Made by a program: the position numbers and the translations under genes
Shown: piece by piece, positions 1 to 11,044 of the stretch
Layout of the letters: each line of letters opens with the position of its first letter
How positions within the stretch are numbered: the first letter of the stretch is position 1
Notes under the pieces: generated by a model
Seen by the model: only the letters and a program-made list of their open reading frames with translations
The model's database searches: none
What the model was told of the DNA's origin: nothing
Assembly (NCBI GenBank): GCA_036936605.1
Contig: JAUPFV010000002.1
Span: 131,238,376 to 131,302,375 of the forward strand
DNA: 64,000 nucleotides
Reading direction: 5' to 3'
Source: Limnanthes douglasii subsp. nivea
Lineage: Eukaryota; Streptophyta; Magnoliopsida; Brassicales; Limnanthaceae

Positions 1-8
1 TTCACCCT

Positions 9-18
9 TATATAAATT
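9..18 (+). promoter_or_regulatory. TATA box of aORF I (copy A)
   Basis: TATATAAATT lies about 95 bases upstream of the ATG at 108. TATA boxes at similar distances (100-120 bases) precede the related aORFs at 9087, 15112 and 22997. This supports a plus-strand promoter sitting in or beside the LTR. Confidence 0.55.
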
Positions 19-107
19 GGTTCCACTGTTCTATTGTCTCTAAGAACACAAACATTTATAGAGAGTGAAAGCTTACTAATCTTCTTAAATTAGGTTTGGG
101 TAAATTT

Positions 108-2698
108 ATGTTCATGGCCAGAAACGCGTTGGTAAAAGGAGGTTGGCAGAATTTATCTGATTTGGAGAAAGCAAGAAAAGACGCAAGAGACGGAAGAGTT
201 GTAGCTGGTCTCCCTGCCTCGCTGGGCGAAGAAATCAATCGACCAAAAAAAATACAGACCAAGGCTCATCATCATCGAAGACATCAAAGGTAAAAAAATT
301 ACCTTTTGTCCTAACCATATCTCCTCTTCAATCCGGGTATTTGTTCAAGAGTCCCAAAACACCATACCTAAAGAAAGGGTCGTCTCCAGTGTTAGGAAAC
401 CTTCAACTCTCTTGGGAATGGGTTCGGATGTTGAGAGATCTATTGAGAAAACCACCCATCGCAGAATAACTCGTTAGTCCAAAGCTAAAACTACTCATAG
501 TTCTTCGAAACCTGCTAGTGGAGGAGATCATGAAGGATAATATAGAAGATTGTCCATTTGAGACATCTGGAGAGACAGATGACACTATAACAGATCAGAA
601 AGGCAAAGTTAAAGTGGGTCGGCCCAACACTGAGTCATTTCCAGAGTAATATGAAGGGAAAATGAGGCCCAACTTTCAAAACGTCAGCGTGAAATACCTG
701 ATAGCCCTCCAAAACATAGCTTATGTACATATCGATAATGCTAAAGTGGGTCATATTCAGACGAAGTGGGGATTCCTCGAATCTGTTAAAGTGATAATCT
801 CAATACTCCAGAGACTTCTATGGATTAGAAGTCCCATGAGCTAGTAGTATACAATGAAGTGCTGAATTGGGGACTCCGGTTCCCTTTGGATCCAAAGATA
901 GTCAGGTGCTTTCATCTGGTAAAACTATGTCCGAGCCAGCTAAGTCCAAACGCATGGTATACTTTGCTGGCCGGTATAATGGCATCAAGGTTGTCAAAAA
1001 TCCTACTACCCATGAAGAAATTTTCTGATGTGGCGAGTCTGTGCAAGAACCACCACATCCCCTTTTACCACTATAACATAGGGAACGATTATAAGGTGGT
1101 AAATGACTTGTTGGAGTCCGAAAAGCCATGAAGGACCCAATTTTTGTTTATCAGTAGAACATGGGAGAACGGGAAGAAGATAAGAGTTGCCACTAATATA
1201 AGTCAATTGACCAGTTGCTGGAAGAGTATAAGTAATCTTTATTTATGTTTTCCTTAGTTTCTAGACATTGTGTTGTTATTTCAATATGACGGTTGTGTTT
1301 CTTGTAGTTTTTCTGAAGAAGTTTTCGGATTATTTAGAGGCAGGCCAAAGCACCTGTGTTAAGGTAAATGAATGGGCATCAGAGAATTGGGAAAACGGTT
1401 TCCACAATTGCTTTACTTCAGGGGACTTCGTACGGTCTCACCTATGGAACACTTTAGGGAATAGAGACCTCACTTGGGAACAACTGACCACTCCCCCCCT
1501 GCAGATGTCATCTCGAAAAGAACTGAGCGGACCCATCTCAGCAAGTCATCAAATGGTTCAATTCAGATAGCCAATAAGGAATCAATGCTGCTTTGTTGGA
1601 GGCAGTTGAAGTTACAGTCAAAGAGGCTGGTGGATTAGATGATCCGCCTCAGATCATAAGGATGGATAAGAGACACAAGGCAAACAGTAACGAAAAATCT
1701 GCAAATAAAAAGAAAGTTACCATGGGATTAGAGATAATTTTGCGGCCTTCTGAACTCCCTTCTCCTATTTTTGCTGACCCTACTTTGCAAGAAGAAATTC
1801 CACCCATGCTTCCTTCTCAAACACTCCTTCATTCCGAATAGGCAGGTGTTGAAGAAGATGTCAATCTAGATGCATATAAGAATATTAATATGTATTTTAT
1901 TGATCATGAAAAGGATGATTTTGTGGCCTTATCCTCATGCCAATTCGGCGAACGATGTAACCTATAACAGCGAGACATACATGATATCAAGCGAACAAGA
2001 CACTAGGGCTTGACGAATATATCCGTCCGGTGGTTGACCTGGAAAGGAAAGTGAGGGAACAAACAACTACCATAACCTCCCTGACTACAGTAAACCAGGG
2101 CTTGACGAATAGTCTCTCTATCGCTCAGCAAAACATCGAATCCTTAAAGGAGGGAAAAGAGGATTTAGTTGTCGAACCTCGCAAGTCACAGGATGCTCAA
2201 AAAGATCTCCAGACCAAGTATTCCGGACTGGAAACTTCTTCTTCTAATGAGATCAAAATTTTGAAGGAGCAACTAGATGCTAGAGATAGTACTGTCACAA
2301 CTTTATCCGAAGATAAAGTAAACTAAGAGAATCTTTTTAATAAGAAGATAAATGAGATTACATATTTAGAAAACAAGCAAGCTGAAGAGATAACTGCAGG
2401 GATAGAGAAGTATGCTTCTAGAGTGGTGGACTCTTTAGAGAAAAGAGATGATGAGATTAAGTCCGACATGGTGTTGCTATTTCACGAGACTTTTCTGAAA
2501 ATGACCCTTGTTCCTTTGTGGAAATTCGTAGAATATAAAGACCTTCATTTCCATACAATGGAGGATGGTGATAAGCACAACTACGCAAGAAAAGAAGGCT
2601 TCGAAAAATGTTAAAGAACTCGTGAGAGTTCGAGTGTTGAACTCAAAAGTCCTAAGAAAGGTAAAAGTGATGAAGAAGTCGAAGGGAAAGAGCCCTAA
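108..2698 (+). pseudogene. Tat-type extra ORF (aORF I), degenerate, copy A
   Basis: This is a broken plus-strand ORF next to an LTR and convergent with the minus-strand pol at 3242-7001. The start is ATG at 108 (MFMARNALVKGGW), matching the homologous MFTSRNALVKGGW at 22997. In order: a low-complexity polar N-terminus; a segment at 859-990 (LRFPLDP, CPSQLSPNAW) resembling the Pfam 'putative gypsy type transposon' domain (PF04195); a probable intron at about 1232-1307 ending CTTGTAG; a block at 1355-1420 (VNEWASENWENGFHNCF) shared with the other aORFs; and a heptad-like coiled coil at about 2030-2600. Several in-frame stops and frameshifts break it, for example the stop at about 291. The TAA at 2696 is the likely original end. 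Such extra ORFs are known from Tat-lineage elements; their molecular role is not established. The domain call is by eye. Confidence 0.7.
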
Positions 2699-3241
2699 GG
2701 TTTTGTTGCTATTTTGTGTTTAAAACTAAAGTCCTTGGACGACCAATGCATTTTTTGCATTTTTAGAATTTCTATTTTATGAACCAAAGTCCTTGAATAG
2801 TCAAGGCATCTTGTGAACTGTGGATCGGATCTATTCCGATCAAGTTTTAACATCGTATATTTCTTTGTATGAATCTCGTTTATCTCTTTATAGCCAATGT
2901 TTAAATAGCCTTCAATATTTGTAGTTCGTTAAATAAGTGTTTAATAATCATTAAATGATTCCAATCACAAAATTTTAAAGAATGTGATCAAGTGTTTAAG
3001 AAATCTGATCCACTCAAAGATATTTGAGAGACGGGGTGTTTAATGGGTATTTAATATCGATCACCTCATACTATGGTTATCTCAAAAAGAATTTTGCACC
3101 AGACTTTTGAAGAAGGCATAAGATATTATTGAAAAAACTCGGATACCTCAATAAAACCTCCCCGGGCCACCAGAGTAGGAAAGAGTATGCCCCCTAGTAT
3201 TTACATTAATGTATAAAAAAGTAAATATTTACAATAGCGTT
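2699..3241. other. Spacer between convergent aORF I and pol I
   Basis: This AT-rich stretch between two convergent reading directions probably holds the 3' untranslated regions of both. Two short phrases of the type 'aaagtccttgaatagtcaaggca' recur about 60 bases apart (2730-2750 and 2780-2806). No gene is seen. Confidence 0.6.
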
Positions 3242-4385
3242 TTATTTTATGTGTAACCTGAGATGTTCAACGTTCCAAGGGTGCTTTAGTATTCTACCAT
3301 CTTGATCTTGAAGTCTGTATGTCCATGGTTTGACTTTTATAGATATCATATAAGGACCTTCCCACTTCAGAGTCAGCTTGCCAAACTGCTTCTCTTTGTG
3401 CAAAAATACTTTTTTTAAGACTTTGTCTCCGAATTGAAAATCTCTTCTTTTATCTTTGGAGGCAAATCTACTTCTCATTAGACCCTGATAGTGTGTTGTG
3501 CTTAGATGCGCTTTAACTCTTCTCTCTTCAATCAAATCCAACTGATTTCTAATTGCCATATCATTTTCATGTTCGGAATAGTTATGGATTTTGTAAGATG
3601 GTAAAATATCTTCTATAGGTGTGATTACATCCATCCTATAAACGAGGGCAGAAGGGGATTCTTGTGTAGCAATCTGAGGAGTAGTTATGTAAGCCCATAG
3701 TACTTCTTTGAGATAACTTGGCCATTATCCTGCAGCTCCCTCCGAATTTTTCTTCAGCCCAGACAAGATTGTTGGATTAGCAACTTCAACTTGACCATTG
3801 GCTTGAGGGTGGAATGGAGAAGAGAAACAATGTTAAATTTCTCTGAAGGTGCAAAATATTTCCATGTCCTTATTATCAAATTGTGGCCAATTATGTATGG
3901 TGATCTTCCGGGGAACCTCAAATCTACAACATATATTGGATATAATGAATTTATAATTTCTTTAGAAGTGGTTCCACCTAGGGGAGCTGCTTATATCCAC
4001 TTAGAAAAATACTCAATAACAAGTATGACAGTTCGACATCCACCGGATGCCATGAGAAGAGGCCCAACCATGTACAACCCCCATCTATCAAAATGTATTG
4101 GTTCAAATATGGACTCCATATGAACTGTTGGCATATGGATTTTATTTTCATATCTGTGTCAAATATCACACTTCTTTACCATATCTCTGGTATCTACCAT
4201 TATAGTTGGCCAATAATATCGTGCTAATAAGACTCTTTTGGTCACAACTTTGTAGCCATAATTTGCAGAAACTTCCCCGTCATGTAGTTCACATAACATA
4301 TTTTGGGATTCTTCAAATCCTAAGCAACGCAAAAGGGATTTGCTGAAATATTTCTTGTAAAGAATTTCTCTTAATACCATGAAAC
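3242..4385 (-). pseudogene. Ty3/gypsy integrase, degenerate (module I, copy A)
   Basis: Reading leftwards from about 4385: a zinc-binding N-terminal domain (HDGEVSANYGYKV, then LARYYWPTI and KKCDI) is followed by the core region. The 'WGxDxVGP' block reads WGLYMVGP with the catalytic Asp replaced, and the second Asp block (near 3890) is also lost. The third block FHPQANGQVEV (near 3810) keeps its Glu. The last 130 residues (3634-3242) are one open frame containing the C-terminal beta-barrel (LKWEGPYMI, then RILKHPWNVEHLRLH). Frameshifts and stops divide it, for example around 3980 and 4160. Loss of two of the three catalytic acids shows it is dead. It is the last domain of pol, upstream of the convergent aORF. 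Confidence 0.88.
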
Positions 4386-4575
4386 CATGAGCCTTGTATT
4401 TAATTTTCTTAGCCAGGTCTTTATCCGGAGGAAAAATCTCATCGAAAATAAACTAAAAAATATTATACCTCCAATCCTTGGGTTGAATGACAAATATGCT
4501 TATACCTTTTTTATTCTCTTTACCTTTTTCTTGGCCTGCTTGTATTGATGGACACTATAACATCAGAATCCACGG
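4386..4575 (-). pseudogene. Degraded RNase H-integrase linker (module I, copy A)
   Basis: This interval lies between the RNase H fragment and the integrase zinc domain. Minus-strand translation gives only short broken pieces, consistent with pol linker sequence. No motif is recognisable. Confidence 0.5.
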
Positions 4576-5960
4576 TTAAGATTTAGAATAAACTATGATT
4601 GCTAAAGATTCTGCCACAGTATTCTGTGATCTAGAGATGTGTTCATAGTGGATACTCTTGAAGTTTGCAGCAAGTTCTCTCAACAAAAGAAAATATTTTA
4701 TCCGTTGTTCTTTCTTTGCCTCAGATTTCCCATGAGTATGATGAATAAGTAGTTGGGAGTCACTCATCGATCAGATTCTTTTGGCCCCACGTATAAGGGC
4801 TAGCTTGAGACCAGCTATAGCTATTTCGTATTCAGATTCATTGTTAAAGGCTATGAAACCGAAACATATAGCTTGGTACATAGTATGAGCTTGGAAGTAT
4901 GGTCTCATTTTTCTTTCCAAAATTACCAAAGACAAGGCCAACTTTTCTAACTTCAAATATATTTTTTAAGCATCCAACAGACTTTTGCTAATATAATAAA
5001 CTGACGAGGGTAATTATCCACTTCTCTTACTAGCACAAAACTTACGGCATATTCTTATACAAAAAAATATGTAAAGTTTTTTCCCCTGAACAGGTTTAAA
5101 GAGAGTCTTGGGTGAAGACAAATGCTTCTTAATTTCAAAAAAGGCTTGATCACACTGTGGAGACCAATTAAAATCTTTGGCATTCCTTTACACCTGGAAA
5201 AATAAAGCACATTTGTTTGATGATCTTGAAATAAACTTGTTCAACGCAACCAATTGTCCGGTTAATATTCGAACTTGTTTGGTGTTCCGAGGAGGATCCA
5301 TGGATAATAGAGAATTAAGCTGATAGATCAAGTTGAACTCATTTTTCACTTATTACATAACCCAAGAACTTCCCAGACCGGATCCCAAAGACACATTTTT
5401 CAAGGTTTAGCTTTAAATTTAAAGACTCTAAGTTAGAAAATGTTTCTTATAGATCGGTTATGTGCGCATCTTCTTTAAGGATTTTCATCATCATGTCATC
5501 TATATAAACTTCCATATTCCTGCCAATCTGGCTAGCAAAAGCTTTATTTACTAACCTTTGATAGGTGGCCCCATCATTTTTCAATTCGAACAACATCACT
5601 TTATAACAATGAATACCTCTGTCTATAATAAAAGTGATGTGATCTTGATCCTTCAGATCTACTTATATTTGGTTGTACCATAAAAATGAATCCGTGAAGG
5701 AAACAAACTTGTTCCATGAGGTCGAGTCCACCAAATGATCTATCTGATGGACAGGATAAAGATCTTTGGGAATGCTCTATTAAGATCGGTGAAGTCAATA
5801 CACATGCGCTACTTTCCATTCTTTTTCTTAACCATGACAGGATTGGGCAGTCCATAATGGGTATCGAGATTCTTTGATGTGGCCCATTTTGGTCAAGCGA
5901 TCAACGTCTTAAACAATTACATCGGTTTTTTCTTTAGAGAAAGACCTTGTTCTTTGTAGA
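4576..5960 (-). pseudogene. Ty3/gypsy reverse transcriptase and RNase H, degenerate (module I, copy A)
   Basis: Read on the minus strand from about 5960. RT begins with remnants of the 'DVDRLTKMGHIKE' region and the fingers, then the palm: HITFIIDRGIHCYKVM and GATYQRLVNKAF. The catalytic box YIDDM is intact (near 5505), followed by RSGKFLGYVISEK. RNase H remnants follow at 4956-4771 (a second, Tat-type RNase H-like FIAFNNESEYEIAIAGL) and 4767-4576 (SDSQLLIHHTHG, HISRSQNTVAESLA). Multiple stops and frameshifts separate the pieces. Order RT, RNase H, integrase marks it as Ty3/gypsy rather than copia. Confidence 0.88.
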
Positions 5961-7001
5961 ACTCACCCAACATCAGGTCGTATGGACAATTTATGACAAA
6001 TTACATCACCTGGAACTCCGGTAACATCATCATTGCACCATGCAAATACATGTAGATTATTCATTAAAAATATAATAACATGTGTTTCAAACTGGCGTAA
6101 TCTTGGTACAGATTTTAACATTTTTGCCCTCAGCTAAGGAATGAAATTCAACTTCTTCTATAGGTATTAAGACACTGGGAGCCTTCCTGGGATAATCAAT
6201 TTCATTCTCATTGGTGGAAGGCTCCAATAGCTGCTAATCTTTGTTAATCCTGACTGCCTCCATAGACTTAGAGTCAAAAGCTATTGCATAGCATCCCCTA
6301 GCTACTTTCTGACTGCTCCAGACAACACATGCTTGTCCCTAGACGACATATTTTAAACATTGATGTATAGTATAGGCCAAAACATGCATTCTGGAGAGCC
6401 ATGACCTTCCAAATATTGTATTATAAGATGTTGGACAATCCACCACCATAAACAATACTCTTACCATTTTTTTAAAAAGTTATTTTCCCAGCAATACTTC
6501 TTCCTCGAATTCTCCAATCATATCCGTCGAACTCCTTGTGAAGCCCACAATTGCTATGTTCGAACGTTATATGACCGAAGGGTTTCTCATCTGCTTGTAA
6601 AAGATTAAAATTAAGATGTTTTCCAAACTACCTGTTTCAATCAGGATTCGACGTATATCATTCCCTCTTATCGATGCTTCTATCACTACGACGTCTTCAT
6701 GAGGTCCTGCAATGTCTCTTATGTCATCTTTATTGAAAAATATAAAAGGAGCTAGAGTTTGGTACATGTGTGTGGATATTTTTCCATCCAAGTAGGTGGT
6801 CAAAATGTTGGCATGCATCTTCCTTGAAGAACTAGAAGGTGCAAATACAGTGCCCCCCTCACAAAAAAATGTTAAAAATTCAAAATACTTGATCAAACTA
6901 GAGATAGTAGTAGTCTTGTATGTTATTACCCCCACTCGATTCTGACTTAAGTCTGAATCAAGGTACTCAGAGTCCACATCAAACCTTTCGGTAACTATCA
7001 T
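5961..7001 (-). pseudogene. Gag C-terminus, aspartic protease and linker, degenerate (module I, copy A)
   Basis: The 144-residue open piece at 7001-6567 carries the protease core. The usual DTG triad appears as RILIETGS, with the catalytic Asp changed to Glu, preceded by HEDVVVIEASIRGNDIRR. Its N-terminal half matches the equivalent region of module II (12785-12546), showing homology of the two modules. Beyond 6560 a broken linker typical of Tat elements follows (HQCLKYVV, near 6330). The 104 bases at 6376-6479 are absent from copy B. No gag N-terminus remains: LTR-like sequence starts soon after 7001. Confidence 0.82.
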
Positions 7002-7084
7002 AGTATCTTTTTGTCTAGACGTTCCAGGATCGCTTGAAGGAGTAGTTCAGGAAGTGTTGACATTGGATTGTGCATTATTCGGTC

Positions 7085-8160
7085 TACTCCCCCTTGCAAT
7101 AAGAGTGTGACCCTTTATATTTATAGTGACATAAATGGGCTTTTAAGCTTCATTGACCCATTAATACATAGATTCCTTTATAAGGATTATATTTATTCTT
7201 ATAACGTATAAAGTCTAATATCAGTCCAAGGCTAAAAATTTGGGCTAACAAATATTTTTCTTATTAGTAGCCTCATATTCAAGTCAAACCCGTCGATGTA
7301 GAAATATTAGTAGCCCCTATTAAGGTTTGAAGATGTTAGTATGGTAGTTCACTCTTAGAGTGGGTGTTTTGGAGACTCTCTTGATGGTTGAAGTAGTTTT
7401 TTTAAGTATTAACTTTTCTCCATAGTGGATGCCTCAAAGTTCTTTGCCTAGATAAATTTGAAAAGATTTTAAAGCCTGGTTTTCACATATTCCAAATCTA
7501 GATATGCGTACGTGTTAGGGACAAGTTTTACTTATATCCTTGCGGCGCATGCGTAGAGCGCCCTCGACAATTTATCTTCCAAAAGGCTTATCATGGTTGC
7601 TTCCTAAGAAAAGATGTGAACTTTGGTTATGTGTATAACTTCATGATTCTCAGAGAAGTTATAATTATTTTACAACCATAATTATTACAACCATAATTAT
7701 TATTTATTACATTAGTCCCCCTTAATGTTACACATTTGTTGGGTTTCTTTTACAAGACTTTTATAAAGCCAATTTACCTCTTTTATTTAACCAATTTGAC
7801 TATTGTTCCAAATAATTATTTGTTTTATCAAGTAGTCCCTCAGTCCTTATGAAGATATTCGAGTAAGGACTAAAGTAAGGAACACGCCTCAGAGATGTTC
7901 AACCTCATTTCCCTATGTTTCTCATCGGATCAATGACATCATTAACCAAATTGTTGAGCTCAAGATCATGTATTGCATATTTTTCTTTAAATCCGCATTT
8001 TACAACAATTTCCAAAAATATGACGCATGCTCTACTCCAAGTCCACATGTCACTCGGTTTCTAACACAGGCGTGCATGTCTTCCAATATTAATTTTCAAT
8101 GATTACTGATGAACTCAGATAATTTCTTAGGGTAGCTCAGAAGTGGAAATGTTCTTAGGA
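7085..8160 (-). mobile_element. LTR-like segment L1 (5' LTR side of module I, copy A)
   Basis: This is non-coding and lies just upstream (minus-strand sense) of the gag-pol remnant. Positions 7671-7850 align with 14776-14920 by eye at roughly four bases in five, including shared 'acaagacttttataaa' and 'ttgactattgttccaaataattatt'. It carries the AGTAGCCCCT core (about 7309-7318) seen in other LTRs of the window. Borders are not defined by clear TG/CA ends or target duplications. Confidence 0.6.
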
Positions 8161-8189
8161 GAATGTCTGTCTAAGAAATATTCGTATCA

Positions 8190-9086
8190 GATGCTTTTAA
8201 TAAGAGAATCAGTGTTTTGTAGAGAGAGAAAGAGAAAAAAAAGAATAATTGTAGCAATAATTGACTAATCATTGGCTCTTTTCCCAAAAAATGAATGTGA
8301 TTTATATAGTACAAAATAAATAGTAAAATTACATGATTACAACTGCAGAAATGGATTTCTAACCCCACTCTTCTACTCTTTATAAACAAGTTCTAAGGGT
8401 ATATCATTTAACCCCTTTAACTCTTATGTTTGCTTTACTTTAGTCATTGACCACTAAATACATGAATTTATTTGTTGTATTTAATATAATAAACCTTGTT
8501 ATTATCTGTATTTTTCATCCCTTATCAGTAGCCCCTCAGTCCTTGTGAAGATATCTGAATGAGGATTGACTAATGGATGCCATTATTCCTTCCATTTAAG
8601 CCTCCTCATAATTATTTGTATGATCTTCAGCACCTCTCCCAGGATCGGACAACTTCACCACTGGTGTTCCATAATTAAATTGCTTTATTGATATCCCTTG
8701 GATTACGTTGTATGAGACTTGTTCGAATTTATGACCTCACCCTTAGTCATGATGACCTCACCTAAACCATCATTTCTTTTAACTTCGAGTGTTTTTCCTA
8801 GCTGTTATGGTGTCAAAAATAACTTAGACAATGAAGTCACTTCTCGCCATGTGTCGCGTATCTACCATTGCATGCCAGCCGCTATTTGAAGCGGTTTGTA
8901 AGAAAGGTGATGTGTCAAAGATTTATTTGCAATTAACCTTTCAAATTCTGCCCTTCAATACCCACAACTTTTACTATAAATATTCATCTTCTTCTCTAGT
9001 TCTAAGTTTACAATATTTGAGTAGAGAACGTATGTTCTAGAGAGATAAAGGGTTAGCTCTCAACCCAAATTCTTTTCATTTCTTTC
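8190..9086 (-). mobile_element. LTR-like segment L2 (3' LTR side of module II, copy A)
   Basis: This stretch resembles the start of L3 (purine-rich 'agagagaaagaga', then 'aaattacatgattac') and contains CAGTAGCCCCT at 8526-8536. It directly precedes aORF II with a plus-strand TATA box at 8975, the same layout as modules I and III. Short open frames within it are unconvincing as genes. Confidence 0.6.
8975..8982 (+). promoter_or_regulatory. TATA box of aORF II (copy A)
   Basis: TATAAATA lies 112 bases before the ATG at 9087, in the same relative position as the TATA boxes of the other aORFs. Confidence 0.5.
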
Positions 9087-10956
9087 ATGGTTGAAGAGTT
9101 TATCAATCTCGAAAAATAAAAACTTTGGAGGTGGTTCAATATCTCAAACCAAGCTGCTACTCGTAGAAATTCTTGTGGTAGATGATACCCAACACTTTTA
9201 TACATTTTTGAGACAAACTTTCGTGATAACTGGTCCTCTATCCGGGAATATCTTTCTCTTATTGCTCAGCCCCCCGGTCAAGCTTGTTCAAGGAATAACA
9301 AGGTTATCCCTTCTTCATCTAAACCCACTCAAAAACCTTCTCAATTCCTAACGATGGTGATGAAAAATAAAATCTTGTTGGAGTAAATAAAGGAGAGCAT
9401 GTTAAGAGGAAGAGATCCCCATATCCGCCTAATAGTCTATCCGGGTTAAAATTTCCTCTTCTAGCTGCAACCCCTCAGGTAACTCCTCAAGGGTCCCTTC
9501 AAACGGCTCCCGAGGTTAGACCCCAAAAATCTTCTACAAGGAATGTTCGCCTGGAGCAGGTTTTGAAATCCATTCCTAAAATCCAAGAGAAAACTTTGAT
9601 TGACGAGTCTGACAGTGATCATGAAAAGAATGATTTGGTTGTGGTTGAGGCCCAACCCTTACAAGTTGTTCCCGCAGTGACTCCTGCCTCCGGAACATCT
9701 ATTCCAGGTCAAGTTATATATTCTCCTTCCACGGAAATTATGACCGACCCCCTTCTTCGGCGAGGAGGGACTTCATCGTTGAAGAAGGACAAGAAAAAGA
9801 AGGAACGTGCCACGGACCTGCCCTCGGTGGTAATCTTCGCGGAATTGAAACCAAGCATCTACTTGCCCTTTACAAAGTGAAGTACAAATATTTCCACCCG
9901 ACCGAGAAGGTGAAACTTAAAGACCGATGGGGGATCCTCGGAAATATTACCATTCGGTTTCCCATCGTTGGAGAGACTCTATTGTCCGTTCGTAATCATG
10001 AATTGAGTTTTTACACCAATCAAAAAATGGAAGCAACAATTTATTTTTATCTCTGGGCTATGGGAAACCGACTTTCAAGATTCCGTCGACCTTCCCCATT
10101 GGTTAACTTTAAAGTGGTTTGGGAAAGGTAAATATCCTCATATGTTATTCTATTTTACTTATTAAAATTGGTTAATTTAAGGTATTTATTTTAAACAACT
10201 ATGAAGGGAATTGCCAAACCTCTTAAAAGTTATGCAAAATCTGCAAAGAAAATATTCGATAAGCTAAGTATTTGGACGGATGAACACTGGAACCATAAAT
10301 TTCATCAGAGTTTCCTGCCAATAAACTTGGTAAGAAGCAATCTTTGGAGACACGATCCTGATCTATAAAAAAATCCATGTCGGAACTCATGGTGCCCCCC
10401 GCCCTGAATGATAATATTCTCAAACGCATAGAAAGCTTGGACAATACGGTTTTCCTTCCCATACTGGCTCAGGCTCCCAATCATCAAGATGCAGAAAAAA
10501 CCGATGAGGAGGATGAACAGACCAATGAGGAAGCAGACTCGGAGAATGATGTCCCTGAAGAGCAAATGATTGGAATCCAAAGAGACCAACATAATGAAAC
10601 TCAAGAAGAAAGGCCAACAGAAGTTTAACAAGGAAGACCAAGTTGATATCCACGTAAGCCCCTCGGCTAGTGTCCGGGAAGAAAACCAGAAGGATGCTGA
10701 TAATGAAACTTCCGTTGAACTGAGACCAGCTAGGAGAGCACGGGCTGTAAGGCCGAGGAGGCTCACTGCTGAGGGGAAACAAAATAAAGTAGTTGACAGT
10801 GAAGGGGAAAGTGACAACACGACTTGTCCAAGTTTCCCCCGTAAATAAAGTTGTTATAGTCAATTCGGATTCTGTGGGAGAATTTTCCCTTTAGAAGAAA
10901 CAGCCTGCTGGTCAAGAAGAAATCCCTGAGGAAGGTGAATATATCTCCCTTGCCTA
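9087..10956 (+). pseudogene. Tat-type extra ORF (aORF II), degenerate, copy A
   Basis: This is the second extra ORF, starting near ATG 9087 (MVEEFINLEK, then a stop). The best-kept exon-like pieces are 9563-9880 (acidic, Ser/Pro-rich) and 9877-10131, with DRWGILGNITIRF, YFYLWAMG and VVWER at its end. GT at 10128 suggests an intron to about 10206. After that the conserved block reads LSIWTDEHWNHKFHQSF, equivalent to those of aORFs I and III. The C-terminal part (10377-10956) is highly charged with acidic runs and a basic RPARRARAVRPRR stretch that could be a nuclear localisation signal. A stop at 10954 ends the readable frame. Function unknown; relation to the other aORFs rests on the shared block, position and TATA box. 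Confidence 0.62.
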
Positions 10957-11044
10957 AGCTTACTTTGACATTTATGAAAACGGATTTAATAGTGGGCACT
11001 TATCTGAAGATCTGGATATGAATTTGTTCAAGTTGGTGAGCCTC

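Noticed and set aside
3791..4123. 110-codon plus-strand open frame
   Set aside because: It is antisense to the integrase core and has no similarity of its own. Changes between copies break it in copy B.
8171..8389. 72-codon minus-strand open frame
   Set aside because: It lies within an LTR-like segment, is low complexity and has no known domain.
10305..10863. Minus-strand open frames of 147-171 codons with hydrophobic content, opposite aORF II
   Set aside because: They are antisense shadows of the Glu/Lys-rich plus-strand aORF, which turns into Leu/Phe-rich sequence when reversed. No membrane protein signature.
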